From Lophius americanus (lineage: Eukaryota; Chordata; Actinopteri; Lophiiformes; Lophiidae), in the NCBI GenBank assembly GCA_037951165.1, contig JBBDHG010000127.1:1854501-1918500 (forward strand): a stretch of 64,000 bases of DNA. Direction: 5' to 3'. The notes beneath the pieces were generated by a model. It ran no database searches. It was given only the letters and a program-made list of their open reading frames with translations, and was not told where the DNA came from. The position numbers were made by a program, and so were the translations under genes. Shown here one piece after another: positions 14,581-27,245 of the stretch. Position 1 is the first letter of the stretch. Every line of letters begins with the position of its first letter.

Positions 14581-14885
14581 TACTTGTACACTTCAGACAG
14601 ATCAGGTCTCACTCCTCCTCCGCTCACACACGCTCTTGTCTTCAAAAAAAGGAATCTCCCACTTCCTCTCCTGCCCCTCTCACCCCACACTCCTCTTTCC
14701 ATAACCCCCCTCCCGTACCCCCCACCACCACACACCTCTTCACTTCACTTCCCTCACTCCACAGCACCGCCTCCCCTCCTCCCCCCAACCCGCCCTATCC
14801 CATAGTGCTCTCTGCTGGAAGGATTCAGAGGCAGCCTGTAATTTTGGTGCCAGAGGAGCTCCAGAGTTCTGCCTACACATGTGCA

Positions 14886-14909
14886 TGTGTGTGTGTGTGT
14901 GTGTGTGTG
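14886..14909. repeat. efnb1: (TG)n microsatellite
   Basis: Pure TG tract in intron 2. The neighbouring 300 bp are C/T-rich simple sequence. Confidence 0.95.
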
Positions 14910-17900
14910 ATAGCTGGAGTGACAGAGAGAGGATATGTGTCTGTATATGTCCATGCACATGCCAGTGTGATTAAGACAATACAGACAATAAAGACATTTG
15001 ATTGACACGAGTCGTGACAGTGGTTACTAATAAGTTTGTAAACCTTTCAAATAAAGGTCCACGCCTCCTATTCACCTTTAAGGTTAACTATCAGCCTTTA
15101 GAGTCTTACAAATGAGCTAGTCTGAGTGGATATAACTCTATTTGTTTTTGAGGACCTAAGTGTTTACATTACCCCCTGATGGATGTTTTTCATCCATTTC
15201 AAATGTGTCTGGATTTGAGTGTGTGCAGCAGTGCAGACATTAGCTCTCTGCTCCTGTTTGTGTGTCAGGGAGAGTGACAGGCGGGGAGAGAAATCAGGTC
15301 GCTGGAGACGAGCTCCCCTTCTAGCAGTATATTGAAGCAGTGAGCTGATCAACAGTTGTGTGTAGTAGTGCGGCTGAACTTTGACACTAATGCTTCTACC
15401 TGTTTGCCGTGCGTGCAGCACAGTGGCTCCCGGGATCCGGCGGCACACCGTGAAAATAGCGTCACGACATGGTGATGCTTTACAAAAACCAATTGGGAGA
15501 AAGTATTGTTGTTGAGCATGAGAGAATTAGCGGTGCACATTACACAAGGCCACATTCATTTCTTCCCAAATTCAATATTGGATTTTCAAAATAGCATGAA
15601 AAATTTGAAGCTCTCATATCAGAGATATGACTATTTAATATTGTTTGCCAGGTTCTATTATTGAAAAGAAACTCAAAGGTGAAAACATTGGATGAGGCGA
15701 GAGCATATAATTCATCTGAGATGATATGAGAAGTCTGAATGAATTATCATTGCCTGTTCCAAACCTTCAGAAGAGGCTACGTGGGAGAGACAGTGAGCGG
15801 GAGGTTGGAGGTTGATTACTGATTACCATTTCTATTTCCAGGACAAAGAAATGGAGGACATCTATTTAGATCCATTTCATTCTTCCATAATCAGGCTTTA
15901 CCCATGCCCTAATACTCTGGATTAGAAAAGGTTCAAAGTGCAAACATCTCGATCCTCTAGTATTATTTCAGTCTGCCAACCTCTCTCTGTATGTTTTTAT
16001 ATGTGTGTGTGTGTGTGCAGATCTGCTTGGGTAGGTTATCTCTGGAATCAGGCCTAATCTAACCCTCTCTGTGCTCACTCAGGAGTGAAATATTTTGTGC
16101 AAATAGGTCCTGCTTTCCTTCTCCCCAGTTCGATTTTGGTTTGCTAATGTAAACAAAAACCAAGATAGGAGTGTCGCAGGTGTATAGCCGTTCTGCTTCG
16201 CACAGACACTCTTTCCTGACACGTACCTGCTCAGCTCAAAGCGCTGTCTGCTGCTGTTTTTCCTTGATGCTAAATGTGAGTGATCAGACTGCAGCGCTTG
16301 TTTATGTGTTTTGTTCTTGGAAAATGTTGACATTATTGCTTGTGGTTACTGTGACTACCCGCTGTCTGCTCGGCTCCTCTAAGTGGAAGTCTGAACGCTG
16401 TGGAAAATGGGGGGGGCGGTGTGAAAGGTAGCCAATGAATGTCACCTCTCATCCACTTTCTCATTAAACAACCTGCTCTCTGTCTGTCACATGGGCTCCG
16501 TCTATCCCCTCGTTTGCTGCTTTGGGCAGATGTCGCGCATGAGAGTGTGCGGTTGCATAGAAAATGCAGCGCATGCACGCACGCACACACGCACGCACAC
16601 AGCCCACTGCTCTGTGTGAAAGCAAGCCCCCTTTGGGCAGGACAGGAATAATAAGCAGCAGATGATTCGTGATGGAAATGGGGAATGTATTCAGCGGGAC
16701 CACCTGAGTGACCTCATTTAGTAGACCTGAGAATAAATATAGACCACCGCATCACACCCGAACCTAAGCCTGTGTCACCTCGGCCAGTCGTCACCGCATC
16801 TCTCACACATCTCCCACTCGTCTCCTTGGAGTACCTAGGGAACACAGCCTCCCCTCCACCCCCTGTGTCCTTTTGAAAACTGTGTGCGTTTCTATATATG
16901 TAACCGTTTGCATTAAAAATGTGCTAGCAGAAGTGGTATGTGCATAATATTGGAACAGGAGCCTTTGTTGCAAGCCAGATCTTTCCCCTGTAAGGCATTC
17001 GCTTGGCTGACACATTTGTGCTGTAGATATTTCCCAACATCAACATTTGGCACCTGGTTTCTCTTATGACTTCAGCAGCTGTAGATCTTTTGTTCTCCCA
17101 CTAGTCACTCTGCGGCCAATGATCCACACCCACAAAGAGAGTCTTAAATCATTCAAAAAAAAAAAAAAAGCCAACTTCGGAGCCAACCGCTTTATTAAAA
17201 AAAGAAACATTCCTTCATGCTAGGACCAGTTCTGCTGGTATTCTGGACCGCTAATGTTTAACCAGTTTGTTCCACTAAATCATTAGGAGCAGGATGGGGC
17301 CATCTTTGTTCTTCACGTCGTCGTTTCTTTATCCTCAGGAGGACCCAATTCCCAAGTTTCCCCTTTCCAAAACACGCCATGACCGTCAGCCTCTTATATC
17401 TGAAAATCCAGATTTGGATTAACGTCAGCGTGCGGGGATAAATCCAGAGAGAGGGAGGAAAAGAGGAGATGGAGTGAATGAAAGCCTTTTAGATTTTTGA
17501 AAAATAAAGCTGGCAGTCTATCTTTGTTGTGGAGTAGGGTTAGGGAGTTAGAGAAATCAACTGGCAATCGTCATTTTTGTGTGAACTCCATACGTGACAG
17601 GTAGAAACGCAGTTATTACACGGATATCCCTCAGGTAAGATATCAAACACAGGAGCGTGTGGCGCTGAAAAGTCGGCACGTTTAGCTTTTTTTTTCTTCC
17701 ATCGGACATTATTTAATGCGCTCAACAGTTGTCAGCCGAGTAAATCTCTGCGTTGAGTACTAAGATGGATTCACACAAGGAAATGTGGTTAAAAACGGAC
17801 AAGGCTAATCTCATGAATAATATGACACTTGAATACAAACAAAACCTGAACTGATCATTTCTTGATAAATCCTGCTCCCTGTGCGTTGCTCGCCTCGGAG

Positions 17901-19602
17901 GGCCAACTTATCGTCATGCCACATCAGCAGAGTCGGAGAGGCTCAGCCATGCAGCCTTAAGGAATAATTTAATTTAGATGACAGAAGTAAGTTAACACAG
18001 AGAAAATTTGCTCTCCCTGAGTGGATATAAAATTCATAACATGACATTCTTCAGACTATTCGAGGCTCTGAGCCTGGTTCTTAAACCTACATTCTGTCCA
18101 ATCTTGCCCCCAAAATGTAAGAAATTGAAAGAAGAGGAGAATTTGGGTGGAAAATGGCAGGCTGAGGTTAGTACTCGTGGCAACATTTGAGCCACACAGG
18201 GCTCCTAGACGGTGTGTCTTTAAGACTGGAAACAGGCCTGTTCACTTGACTGTCTGTGAGCGTTCCTATTAGAAGAGACATGCTCCCTGCATAGGCTTCA
18301 CATAAGTCATCAGACTCACTTAGCCTTGAGTGTTCTTTCACATTAATGTCCCACGTAAATTCAAATTTTTTTTTTTTAGTTCCTGCGCTGCACTCCGCTC
18401 CGCTGGCCCCTGCTATATATTTCAGTGTCCTGTTCACTCAGGCATGTTGAGTCTATAGCAGGGGGAATTTGCCAAAGAGCTCCTGACACAATGTTATCAC
18501 AATCATTCTCACAAATTATCACGTACTCCAGCCACACTAACAAAATGTTGTGGTTCTCTGTGTAATTTAGAGCCTGATTATGATCTGATAATGTAACATA
18601 ATATTAGCGCAATTCATTATTCAGTTTTCTTCAGTTTCGCCTGGGCATAGCGCTGAAATCCCAAAGGGCAACAGAATGTCAACATTAATAATACTTAGGA
18701 ATGACAAGGCATGAATCAACTAGATGAGCTTTTCCATAGCTGTGGAGCCGATTTTCAACACTGCTTGATGTAATATCAGTTTATAGCAAGGAAATGCATG
18801 TAGAAACATTAATAAATCAAATTAGGCAGGGCAAGTATTTGGATGTTTGTGTTTGTGCCCACACAGCCCCTCACGGTTAGTGGAGTCTGCTTCTCTTTGT
18901 GTTGTTATTAGATAAGCACCCTCTCCAAGACTATCGCATCATAATGAGGGTTCCATCTGAGGCAATCACCCAGGGAGATGGTCATTGAGTTAAATGGGAG
19001 TTATGGGACGGGGTAGAGCCAGATAGCCAGATACAGAGCTATATAAAGTGGGTATAAAAACAGAGCGAGCACGACGGATAACACAGGAAGAGAAAGAAAA
19101 GCATTTCAAGGGAAGGGAGTGAGTAGAAACGGTAGACTAAGCGGAGATGCAGATCATTTGGGGAATTCCAAAATTAGAGCTGCCATCGCCCACACACACA
19201 AACACACACACACACACTGCCTTATGCGTGGCCGTTCAGTGTTAAGGTCAAAGTCACACTCTGTCTCCCCAGGTCATTATCTTGAGCCCTAAAATAGACA
19301 GCCAATTGCATCGCAGCGTCTGAAGTGAATGTGACATTGAATAAACAACCCTCGACCCTGAGCTCCTTACTCAAGGCAAGGCGACGCGCACTTTAAAACA
19401 AAACGGGAGAGAGGCTGACACACGCACACACACAAACATACACACACACATGCACGCATAAACATTAAGGGAGGCATTTAGCTCTCAGCACTAGCAGCAA
19501 GTAATGACACATGTGGCTCAGAGGGAGTAGGCTGCTCCAGGACTTGGCAAGCAGCTGGAACTCTCGCTGGCATGTCTCACTGCTCAAGTATGCACAGGCA
19601 GA

Positions 19603-19627
19603 AAACACACACACACACACACACACG
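19603..19627. repeat. efnb1: (CA)n microsatellite
   Basis: CA tract in intron 2, one of a cluster of short CA-rich stretches at 19185-19218, 19420-19452 and here, within 800 bp of exon 3. Confidence 0.9.
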
Positions 19628-19998
19628 TACACAGGTCGACCATGTTCCTTCTCCCCACCTCAGCACCAGGCCTCCCTCAGTAGGCCCTAATGTTGTTCCA
19701 TCCATTTGACCCCACTTTAATATTTATATTATTATTAATGAGAGATGCCGTTGGAAGGAGCTGGCTGTTGATTGAGGGTGAGAACGGCTAATCACTTGAA
19801 CAGCTTATCAGTGCGTGTCGCAAATATTGATTAGTTCTGTGCATTATGGACATGCTCATTAACCAGTGTGTCCTATTCTCGTCTCCTCTTCCTCCTCCCT
19901 TTTCATCCCTTCACCCTCCATCACTTCCTCCCACTTCTTGTCCGTCACCCCTCTCTCTCCCTCTCTTTTGCTCTTCATCTTCTTTTGGTCCACTCCAG

Positions 19999-20091
19999 CA
20001 ACCTCCAATGGTACAATCGAGGGCCTGGAGAACCGCGAGGGAGGCGTGTGCAAGAGCCGAGCCATGAAAGTCATCATGAAAGTCGGACAAG
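19999..20091 (+). CDS. efnb1: ephrin-B1 exon 3: end of receptor-binding domain
   Basis: This 93-bp exon is the first visible coding piece of an ephrin-B, a membrane-bound ligand for Eph receptor tyrosine kinases that signals both ways at cell contacts. It follows a pyrimidine-rich acceptor ending tccactccag at 19998 and ends at a gtaaat donor starting at 20092. It enters with two bases of a split codon and leaves with one, so both junctions are phase 1. The translation (TSNGTIEGLENREGG, then VCKSRAMKVIMKVGQ) is the last strand of the receptor-binding domain. The Asn-Gly-Thr is a potential N-glycosylation site and the Cys is the conserved disulfide cysteine. The ENREGGVC wording is typical of ephrin-B1; ephrin-B2 has DNQEGGVC. 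That supports efnb1, though a fish paralogue cannot be fully excluded. The exon encoding the rest of the domain is not in the window. Confidence 0.95.
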
Positions 20092-20964
20092 GTAAATGGT
20101 GCCCTCACCTCACATATAGAACACAATACAGCGCCGCCGCTGCCTTAAGGCCGTGTTTCACTTTGGTGTGACACTTTCATTTATCGCCATGTGTGCATGG
20201 CGTGACAATGTCTGACACCAGCCTCCGAACAGAACTGCTATCTACAACTGCAAAGTTGTTAAGTGGAATTTAAAAAAAAAAAAGTTTTAAGGTGGCCTGT
20301 TAAATTTTATTACCAAGGGCTTGATGATAATTAAATTTAATTTACTTGCAGCGATTATATCGTTGAATCATTTTGCAAATTTCTTGTCTCCAAGTCAATG
20401 ATTCTAAGCAAAATTTTATTAACAATTCCACAAAATGTTGTTGGCCACTTTTTGTTAAAAAGCTACTGCTTAAAATCAGTTTGTCTTTTAAATGATTTAT
20501 AACTGTTTATAATTTGGTTATGAATTAGGTTGTAAACACTGCATTAATCTTTTATTAATTAACATAAACACTTGAAAACATGATTGATGCCGGTTCACTA
20601 TTTTGCAAGAAGATATACTGCACCACTAATTTTTTTTAAACTCACAAATCCGATTGTCAGTTTGATAAGATATTTTGCAAACGTGTTCTGCATTTAATCA
20701 GCCATAGGATTATGACTGGGTTGCAGCACTTATTCAAGTATGTATAAACTGAGTTAACAACAAGGATGCTGGCTTATGGAAAAGACAAAGTAACCAATAA
20801 CAAACTTAAGGACATAAGTGGGCTAATTATTTGGCAATCAAAATGGCATGAAGTGGCAAAGTTAAATGTAATACACTTTACTTTAAAATAAAGTATTTCA
20901 ATTTTGTACATTTGCATTTGATATTTTGAAACAAAAAATAAAGTTTAGCTACCAATCCAGTCAT

Positions 20965-21070
20965 ATAATAATAATAATAATAATACATTTAATTTATAAT
21001 GCACTTTACATTTGGATCAAATCTCAAAGTGCTACAAAGCAAAATATGGTCCAGTCTTGCCAGAAACAGC
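20965..21070 (-). mobile_element. LINE/SINE 3' end with (TAA)n tail
   Basis: The (taa)n run at about 20967-20990 is followed by a stretch whose complement reads as a diverged 'aaagtgc-ttataaattaaatg' 3' terminus. Many fish L2/RTE-type LINEs and their dependent SINEs end this way, followed by microsatellite-like tails. The element points to the minus strand, with its 3' end on the left. Only the terminal 100 bp or so is recognised. Family-level assignment is tentative. Confidence 0.5.
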
Positions 21071-21393
21071 CTTTTAAAAACATTGTAGTATAAATATAGC
21101 AAATACACAACAATACATTTTTATTCTCTTAATCTTTATTTCAAAAATATATATACTGGCAAATTAAACATTTTCTCACTAGTTAATAAGACACAAGAAC
21201 ATTGTTGTTAATTATGAAGGAAATTGAAAATGTCTGTTAGTGTTTCTCTCAACAATTCAAATTAGTTATAACATAGTTATAAACAGTTAACAAATCAATC
21301 AGTCAGACTTCATTTGTGTATCACCTTTCATACATTCAAAATGTAATTAGAAATGCCTTATGAAATAATATAACAAAAAACCTTAGCCCTTAA

Positions 21394-21415
21394 CACTCAC
21401 ACACACACACGCACA

Positions 21416-21490
<75 letters not shown>
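21394..21490. repeat. efnb1: long (CA)n microsatellite, about 97 bp
   Basis: Slightly interrupted CA tract (interruptions near 21411 and 21418-21420, then pure for over 60 bp, ending in tcacgcgc). It is one of the two longest CA/GT tracts in the window and lies in intron 3. Confidence 0.97.
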
Positions 21491-21989
21491 GCGCAGCAAT
21501 AACTTTATGATTACATAAAGCATCCAAATGAGACACGTACTCATTCAAAATTTGAAGTTAATAAACAGGCACAGAGGAAACATGTACAAATTCTAGTTGT
21601 AATTTTTTTTAAAATGTTATCAAAATCCAAGAAAACGTTCAATTTGCACTGTTTTTTCTCCGGAGGTCAGACATAATAATTTAATTTAACTGAAGCTTAA
21701 TTAACTACACTTCCCTACAAGGATTTTAGCCACAGCATGGAAAAACAGATTTAATTTGCTGAAATGTTACAGGAAGTTAAGAACAAATTAACTGCAATAA
21801 ACATGTATTAAAAAAAGAATTTACTGAAAATGTAATGCAGTATAATATGGAGAGTTTATTAAAATAAGTACAATTACTATATATGATGAGCAGGATTTCC
21901 AAAAATATTTTTCCATTCTTTATACACTCATATAAGGACATGTTTTATGGACATACTAAACTTTCATATGGTTTTATTGATTGTTTTCA

Positions 21990-22470
21990 TATGTTTGAAT
22001 GAACTGGCTCCAACTTGTCAATCAGATTTGCTGCATCCATGTGTTCCACATCTCCAGCTGAGGTCACTTGGCCAGCAGCTTCTAGTTGCACCTAGATTCA
22101 GCCCAGCTCTTAACGCTTACCGGGCTTTCTCAGTGGCAACCCCCCCCACACTTTGAATTGCCCTCCCCTTCCAGATCAGCAACGACACTACCAGCGTTCA
22201 AATCTCTGCTAAACCATTACAACCCAGGCTGATTTCCCCTCATAAGAGACAATTATGGAGCATATCATTTTTAGGTATTTAACATTCTAAATACCATCTA
22301 TATTACACAATGCTCCAGTTTTCTCGATATACTAAATGCTGAGTGAGTTCTTTTTTCCTAGCTAACACATCGTCCTATCTTGGTACTATTGAATTGTAGT
22401 CAAACTTTTAAGGATTTTATTTTAAGGTTTAGGATAGTTTGTATATTGATGTGTGCTAAATAATGGAAAG
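21990..22470 (+). pseudogene. LINE reverse-transcriptase C-terminal relic
   Basis: The plus-strand frame around 22006-22156 encodes a short peptide ending in a Tyr-Arg-Ala-Phe-Ser-Val-Ala block, preceded by a Leu-Arg-Ser-x-x-Gln block and a Pro-Arg pair. This layout matches the C-terminal tail of CR1/L2/Rex-type LINE ORF2 proteins, where an 'RAFSV-AP-LWN-LP' block precedes the stop. A frameshift follows near a run of eight C's at 22141-22148. Downstream pieces still resemble that tail until about 22230, and the AT-rich stretch to about 22470 could be its 3' UTR. Catalytic domains are absent, so this is a severely truncated dead copy. Its limits are approximate. Confidence 0.55.
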
Positions 22471-24696
22471 TAAATAGGAAAAAGTCAAACAAACTTTTTA
22501 GAAGCTGAAAAGCCAGAAAGAAAGCCCAACAACATGGAATTAAAACAATTTCTCTCTGATTACGGCCAAAAACTGCAATTTGATAGGATTCAATGGATAC
22601 ATTTTAGCCCTTAACATGCTATGAAGAAAACGTTTGTGTGTACAGTTAGTAATTTGTGTAGTTTAGGATCTGAAGTTGAAATTACAAAAATTCCCCCTAA
22701 AAATTGATGGCAATTATATTATCACAGCCAGAATTATCAAAATAAAACAATTAAAAGTGAGGCACAAGTGGTGAAGCGTGACGACATTTGTGTCACCATG
22801 GGATAAAAAAAAAAACTTTTCTCACATGGTAACCATTTCTGAATGTATTGTCTATTAAATTTCAATGTTTGATACATGTTACGAATCCAACTTTATTTTA
22901 ATTATGCTATACAAATAAATGGACTAGATTGCAAACGGATACATCAGCAAACATTAGATATCCTCATATATTTCTATTGCTAAATCAAATTGTGTTATTA
23001 TCATTTATCATTTAATATTGCTTATAAACTGCTTATAAAAACGAAACTATATTTTTATCAAAACAATCAGAAAAGTCCAATATAGCAAATTGAGTAAATA
23101 TCGAACCAACATTTATTCAGTAAGTTCTTTGCGTGAGGTTCATATTATATTTCCTGTTTTGGAATGCATTTATCTGCTTTTACACTAATGTAGCTTTTCT
23201 TCTATTGAGCTTTTAACAAAGAATGGAGCCAGTCAATAAGAAGGACTGCTTTATGGGATGCAGTATTGGATTTGTCGGATTTTTGGCTTCGATGTGATAA
23301 AGCGGCAAGATTTGCTGGATATTTAATTAGGTGTAAGTCTTGAAAGAATATTCCCATCTGGCTACTTTGTCCATCATCAGTTCCTCAATTGAATTTTCAG
23401 TAAAAATGGAGATATAATGAGGTCATGCTGAACCATAAGCTAAACTCCCAGACATTTTCATATGAATTATCAATCCCTGTTTATGTGTATGAAATGATTG
23501 ATTCAAAATTTACTGTATATGAGAAAATGGTGAGATCACTCAGAATATTAAAGTGACTATGAGGAATGACTCCACTTTTGTGTTGTTAAAAGTTTTTGTC
23601 AAGCATTTCTCAATCCGAACCCCAGATTGAAAATGTGTTTGAGATTGGTATGTAAGTGCACGGTCAGGGTAGGGCTATAAGATGCTAGAGGTAAACAAGC
23701 CAGCTTTGTTTAGATATCCTTGGACACAGCATTTGGTTTGCATCATGCGTTTGTCTTTTAAATGCTGTTTTAGTCAACGTATGCACATCCATATCCTAAA
23801 TTTGACAAGGTACAGTACACAGATGTGTAGCTCTCCAAACATTCCCCATTTCCTCAGTGCGGTTGTTTTTTAGCGAAACAGACACTCATCACCATCTGAG
23901 AGGAACATCTGCCCGGTACGATGATGTGATTCCAGCTTTACAAACTGGATCTCAACATGTCATAAATAAACCCTGACTCGCTAAGAAAATCTGCGCCGTG
24001 TGTGTGTATGCATGCAAATATGTGCGCAGATATTTTGAATGGTGGCAAGCAGGATGACAGTAGTGTATCCTGGCAGTCATTCGGAGAATAGAAGTTAACA
24101 AGCTGCTGATGCCAGCAAGGTCTGAGTCGGAACAAATTCAGCAGACACAGTAAAATATCCCCACTGCCGTCTCAGGAGCAGACAGGCATTGCATTATCTT
24201 TCCATGTAGTTCAATTTGAGTCTCCGCCAGCCCGGGCTCGCGACACCATCGCCAAATGACAACACGTTTGTATGTGTGGAGGCAACACAGGCGTTTACAC
24301 TCAGCTATTAACTGATGTGAAGAACAAACTCTCGACGCTCATAAATGCTGGTTGAAAGGAAACATTTCATTTGAGGAAAGTTGTAGGGGCTCTCAGGTTT
24401 TTCTGTAGCGGCCGGCTGTTCCTCGTGTGCTCATTTCCCGAAGCGGTTTGATGCTAGCTGTCACTCGCAATCAACGTGCCCTAAAAACCTTGATGGAAAA
24501 GATGCTCTTGGCCCAGCTGCTGCTACTTTTAAAATCTATTTCTGTGGTTTGAGTTATTGATGCACAACGTGGCCACCAAAGGGAGTAACAGTTAGAGGAA
24601 GGGCCCAGAGTAATTAAAACATCAGCGGAAACTTTCATATTGCTGCTCTATACAATCTGGAGCTCTTTGTTTTCCTCGAAGACAGAAACAGTTTAC

Positions 24697-24985
24697 CACA
24701 TCAGCAGCAACTAATTATTCTTTTCATTATTGATTAATCTGACAATTATTATGTTGAGAATGAGTGAATGAACTGTTTTTGTATCTAAATGTCAGACAAG
24801 TCTGAAAGCAAAGCAAGACTATTACTGGTAATTACTAATTGTTACAGGGTAATATCACTGTGTGTTACAGTATAGATATTGGCAGCTAAATTTGAAACAA
24901 ATGACTTCCTTTAAAAGTGATTTGTTGATAAATCGATTGAAGTGTTGATAAAAAAATAAAGGACAACAATTCTGATTATTCACTG
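24697..24985. mobile_element. decayed MITE-like teleost repeat
   Basis: The left part (24706-24750: aactaattattcttttcat, then attgattaatctgacaattatt) matches a very common teleost non-autonomous element whose ends are rich in ATTAATCGATTA-like words. It is followed by a 'ctaaatgtcag' block at 24786-24796. A right-hand copy of the end motif (gataaatcgattgaagtg) lies at 24928-24945. The interior is shortened and diverged. Assignment is from memory of that family; superfamily not stated. Confidence 0.55.
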
Positions 24986-27245
24986 ATCATTAGAGGTGTT
25001 TAAACACGATGATCCTCAAAATCACTTCTAGTACTTTCCAGTGCTCGGTCAGAGAAATCTATAGCCCTTTGGAAATTGCTATAGGAATTTTTGATCTTTT
25101 GTCACATTTTGTTGAAAAAACCCCAACAGATTATGGAATTTTGAAAACCATATTTATTATGATTTGCAGTCCTGGTCTCAGCCATCAACACAGACACACT
25201 GGATAGGGTTTCCACACACAGAAAGCTTGGGTCCTGCGGTTCTGACCCCTGATGCTATTGTGTTTAAACCACATTTCTTCAGCAGCTGAATGCCAACACT
25301 TCCTGTGTTCAAGTCCCCTAAAACCATTCCATATGTCCACTCATGCTCTAAAGATTTTATTTTGGTGACTCTTCGTAGTGTTTTCGTAACTCAGATTATT
25401 TTACAGTAACATTTTTCTCGGAGGCAGACCAGACTGTATCTGCAGGAAATTACACTCCCTGACATGATGATGTCTATTATTCTTTAAATGGTTTTTGTTC
25501 CGTCTTTTGTCTATAAATTATATAAAAAGCGAAGAGGAAAAGGAAGTGAAATTGATTAAAGGGAAAGTACGTACAATACAGCGAGCCCTTATTTTCTAGA
25601 TCCGTCATTGTTCAGCGCTCTCCTCCACAACATCATGTCACTGTGCTCATTAGAAATTTGTTGACTCACCCCCCCCCTCCTCGTTTTCTCTCCATGTAAA
25701 TCTCCCAACATATCCGTCTCTCATCTGTCGCTCGATCATTGTCTTACTCTCTCTCCCTCCTCCTCCTCCTCCTTCTATTCTCCCCCCACCTTCTCACTCC
25801 TTCTGGCGGCTTGGCAGTTTTGAGTTAGTTGCTGTCTGCATAGCTAAGGGAAATGTCAGCATACACACAGAAAAATGGGTCAGAACATTAGAACGCTCAC
25901 TGCACATGCTCAGTGACACACAGTGTTCGCTGCTCTACGCACGGAGTGAATCATACCTCCGTGTCCTCTCATATCCTCTGCCATACATAAATGTTCCTAT
26001 TTCTCACTCCTGTCTTTTCTCATCAATTATTGACGCTGCACAACAGCTCAAGGCTCTGGCTTCTGCTGCAATCAGTGTGGAGCAATGCGGTGTTCTGGTG
26101 ATGGAGAAGATCGGAGAGATCAATTTGTTAATTCTGAAGTAATGTTTGCCAAATGCTAAATGAAGTGTTCCCGTGAATTTATTTCGTCCTTGCCTTCACT
26201 CTCTCCCCATATTTCTTCGCTCATTCTTTGCTCTTGTCTGTCATGTATCCTCCAGACATCTAACCCGAATCATTTTCCTGCCAGACTCTCGGCCAGGCTG
26301 GGGTGGAAATTAAAAGTAGACTGCTGGGTCCTTGTCACTCACACACACATGCATGGCCTCACACACTCGCCGCAAGGGACTCCAATGTAAATTACCTCCT
26401 GACACGCCCTCCTCTTTATATCTCACACACACCCTTAAAGCACGCCTTTGGGCAGATGCAGATAAGGCCTGTTAGCAGAGATGGATCTGATACCGTACTG
26501 TGGAGGAGTCTATGGGACCAGCTTCTGTGTCTTTTGTCTGCCGGAACTGCCCCTGTAAAAGCCTCCAGTGGACCTAGCAGTGTTTAGCGCACCTAGACTT
26601 CAAAGTGCGTGTAGTAAAATCACAACAGACAGACAGATAAACTGTCTGTTTCTCTTGTGTTCCCCTCTGTGCTTCTTCAGCCCCCCTCTCCTCCTCGTCT
26701 CCGCCGTCTCTTTTCTGCCCTCCCATTCGCTGTTCTCCAGAAGTGTGCCTTAGAGTTAAAGTCAGAGCAATAAATAAGACATATTATGGCCTCTTAACAG
26801 GATGAATAATGTAAAACAATAAAAAGTTAATATATAACTGATTTACCCTCATTCTGCCATGTTTAAGTGTACTGTAAGAATATCCTAGGTGAGGGTGTGC
26901 GATATGCGTATGCGTCCTCCGCTGTCATGGAAGTGTCAGTGCAGGAAGTGCCTGTCTGAGTGTTTGCTGAAAGAGCTGCTGATGTAGATGTGAGCTCGCT
27001 ATTTCATGGCAGAACAGGCAGACATGCGTGTTTCACAGATGCTCGCTAACTTGTCCTCCCTCGTTTTTACTTTCATCTTTATTTCTGAGACACTTTCATC
27101 ACATGCAAAGTTAACCCTTTTCGCTGTATAAAAGGCATGTCAAAATAAAATAAATTAAAAAATTCCTCGCCAATTCAGAAGAAAAAGTTATTGTAATTCA
27201 GTGCATGCATCTCGCCAAGGCTGAACTTTTGTGTGTTTCCCACAG

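Larger units (their letters stand above)
1..19998 (+). other. efnb1: efnb1 intron 2, 3' portion (about 20 kb, no exon seen)
   Basis: Everything upstream of the first visible ephrin exon is assigned to the preceding intron. I scanned for the missing ephrin exon 2, whose receptor-binding domain should include a Tyr-Glu-Tyr-Tyr-Lys-Leu-Tyr type motif, and found no open frame resembling it; that exon should lie before base 1. Open frames in this stretch are short, lack family motifs, or are simple-sequence translations. Contents seen are a SINE-like repeat near 1.48-1.74 kb, a tRNA-derived SINE near 12.47-12.65 kb, and GT/CA or AT tracts near 6.1, 12.7, 14.55, 14.9, 16.0, 19.2, 19.4 and 19.6 kb. 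The remainder looks like ordinary unique intronic sequence. Intron assignment is inference from gene structure. Confidence 0.75.
20092..27245 (+). other. efnb1: efnb1 intron 3 (7154 bp)
   Basis: This intron is bounded by the gtaaat donor of exon 3 and the tttcccacag acceptor of exon 4. The part from about 20.24 to 23.6 kb is visibly AT-rich and holds a minus-strand LINE 3' end with a (TAA)n tail, a long CA tract and a plus-strand LINE C-terminal fragment. A decayed MITE lies near 24.7-24.98 kb. The last 2 kb are more GC-balanced, with C/T-rich stretches near 25.67-25.80 and 26.65-26.73 kb. No additional exon is recognised. Confidence 0.9.

Noticed and set aside
14352..15005. Longest plus-strand open frame in the window (217 codons) and overlapping frames
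   Set aside because: The translation is Ser/Pro/Thr/His-rich simple sequence driven by C/T-rich and CA/TG tracts. It has no domain, and both strands are open for the same reason.
1..19998. Ephrin exon 2 (receptor-binding domain) expected upstream of exon 3
   Set aside because: I searched by eye for its signature tyrosine-rich and Cys-Pro blocks on the plus strand and found none, so I place it outside the window.
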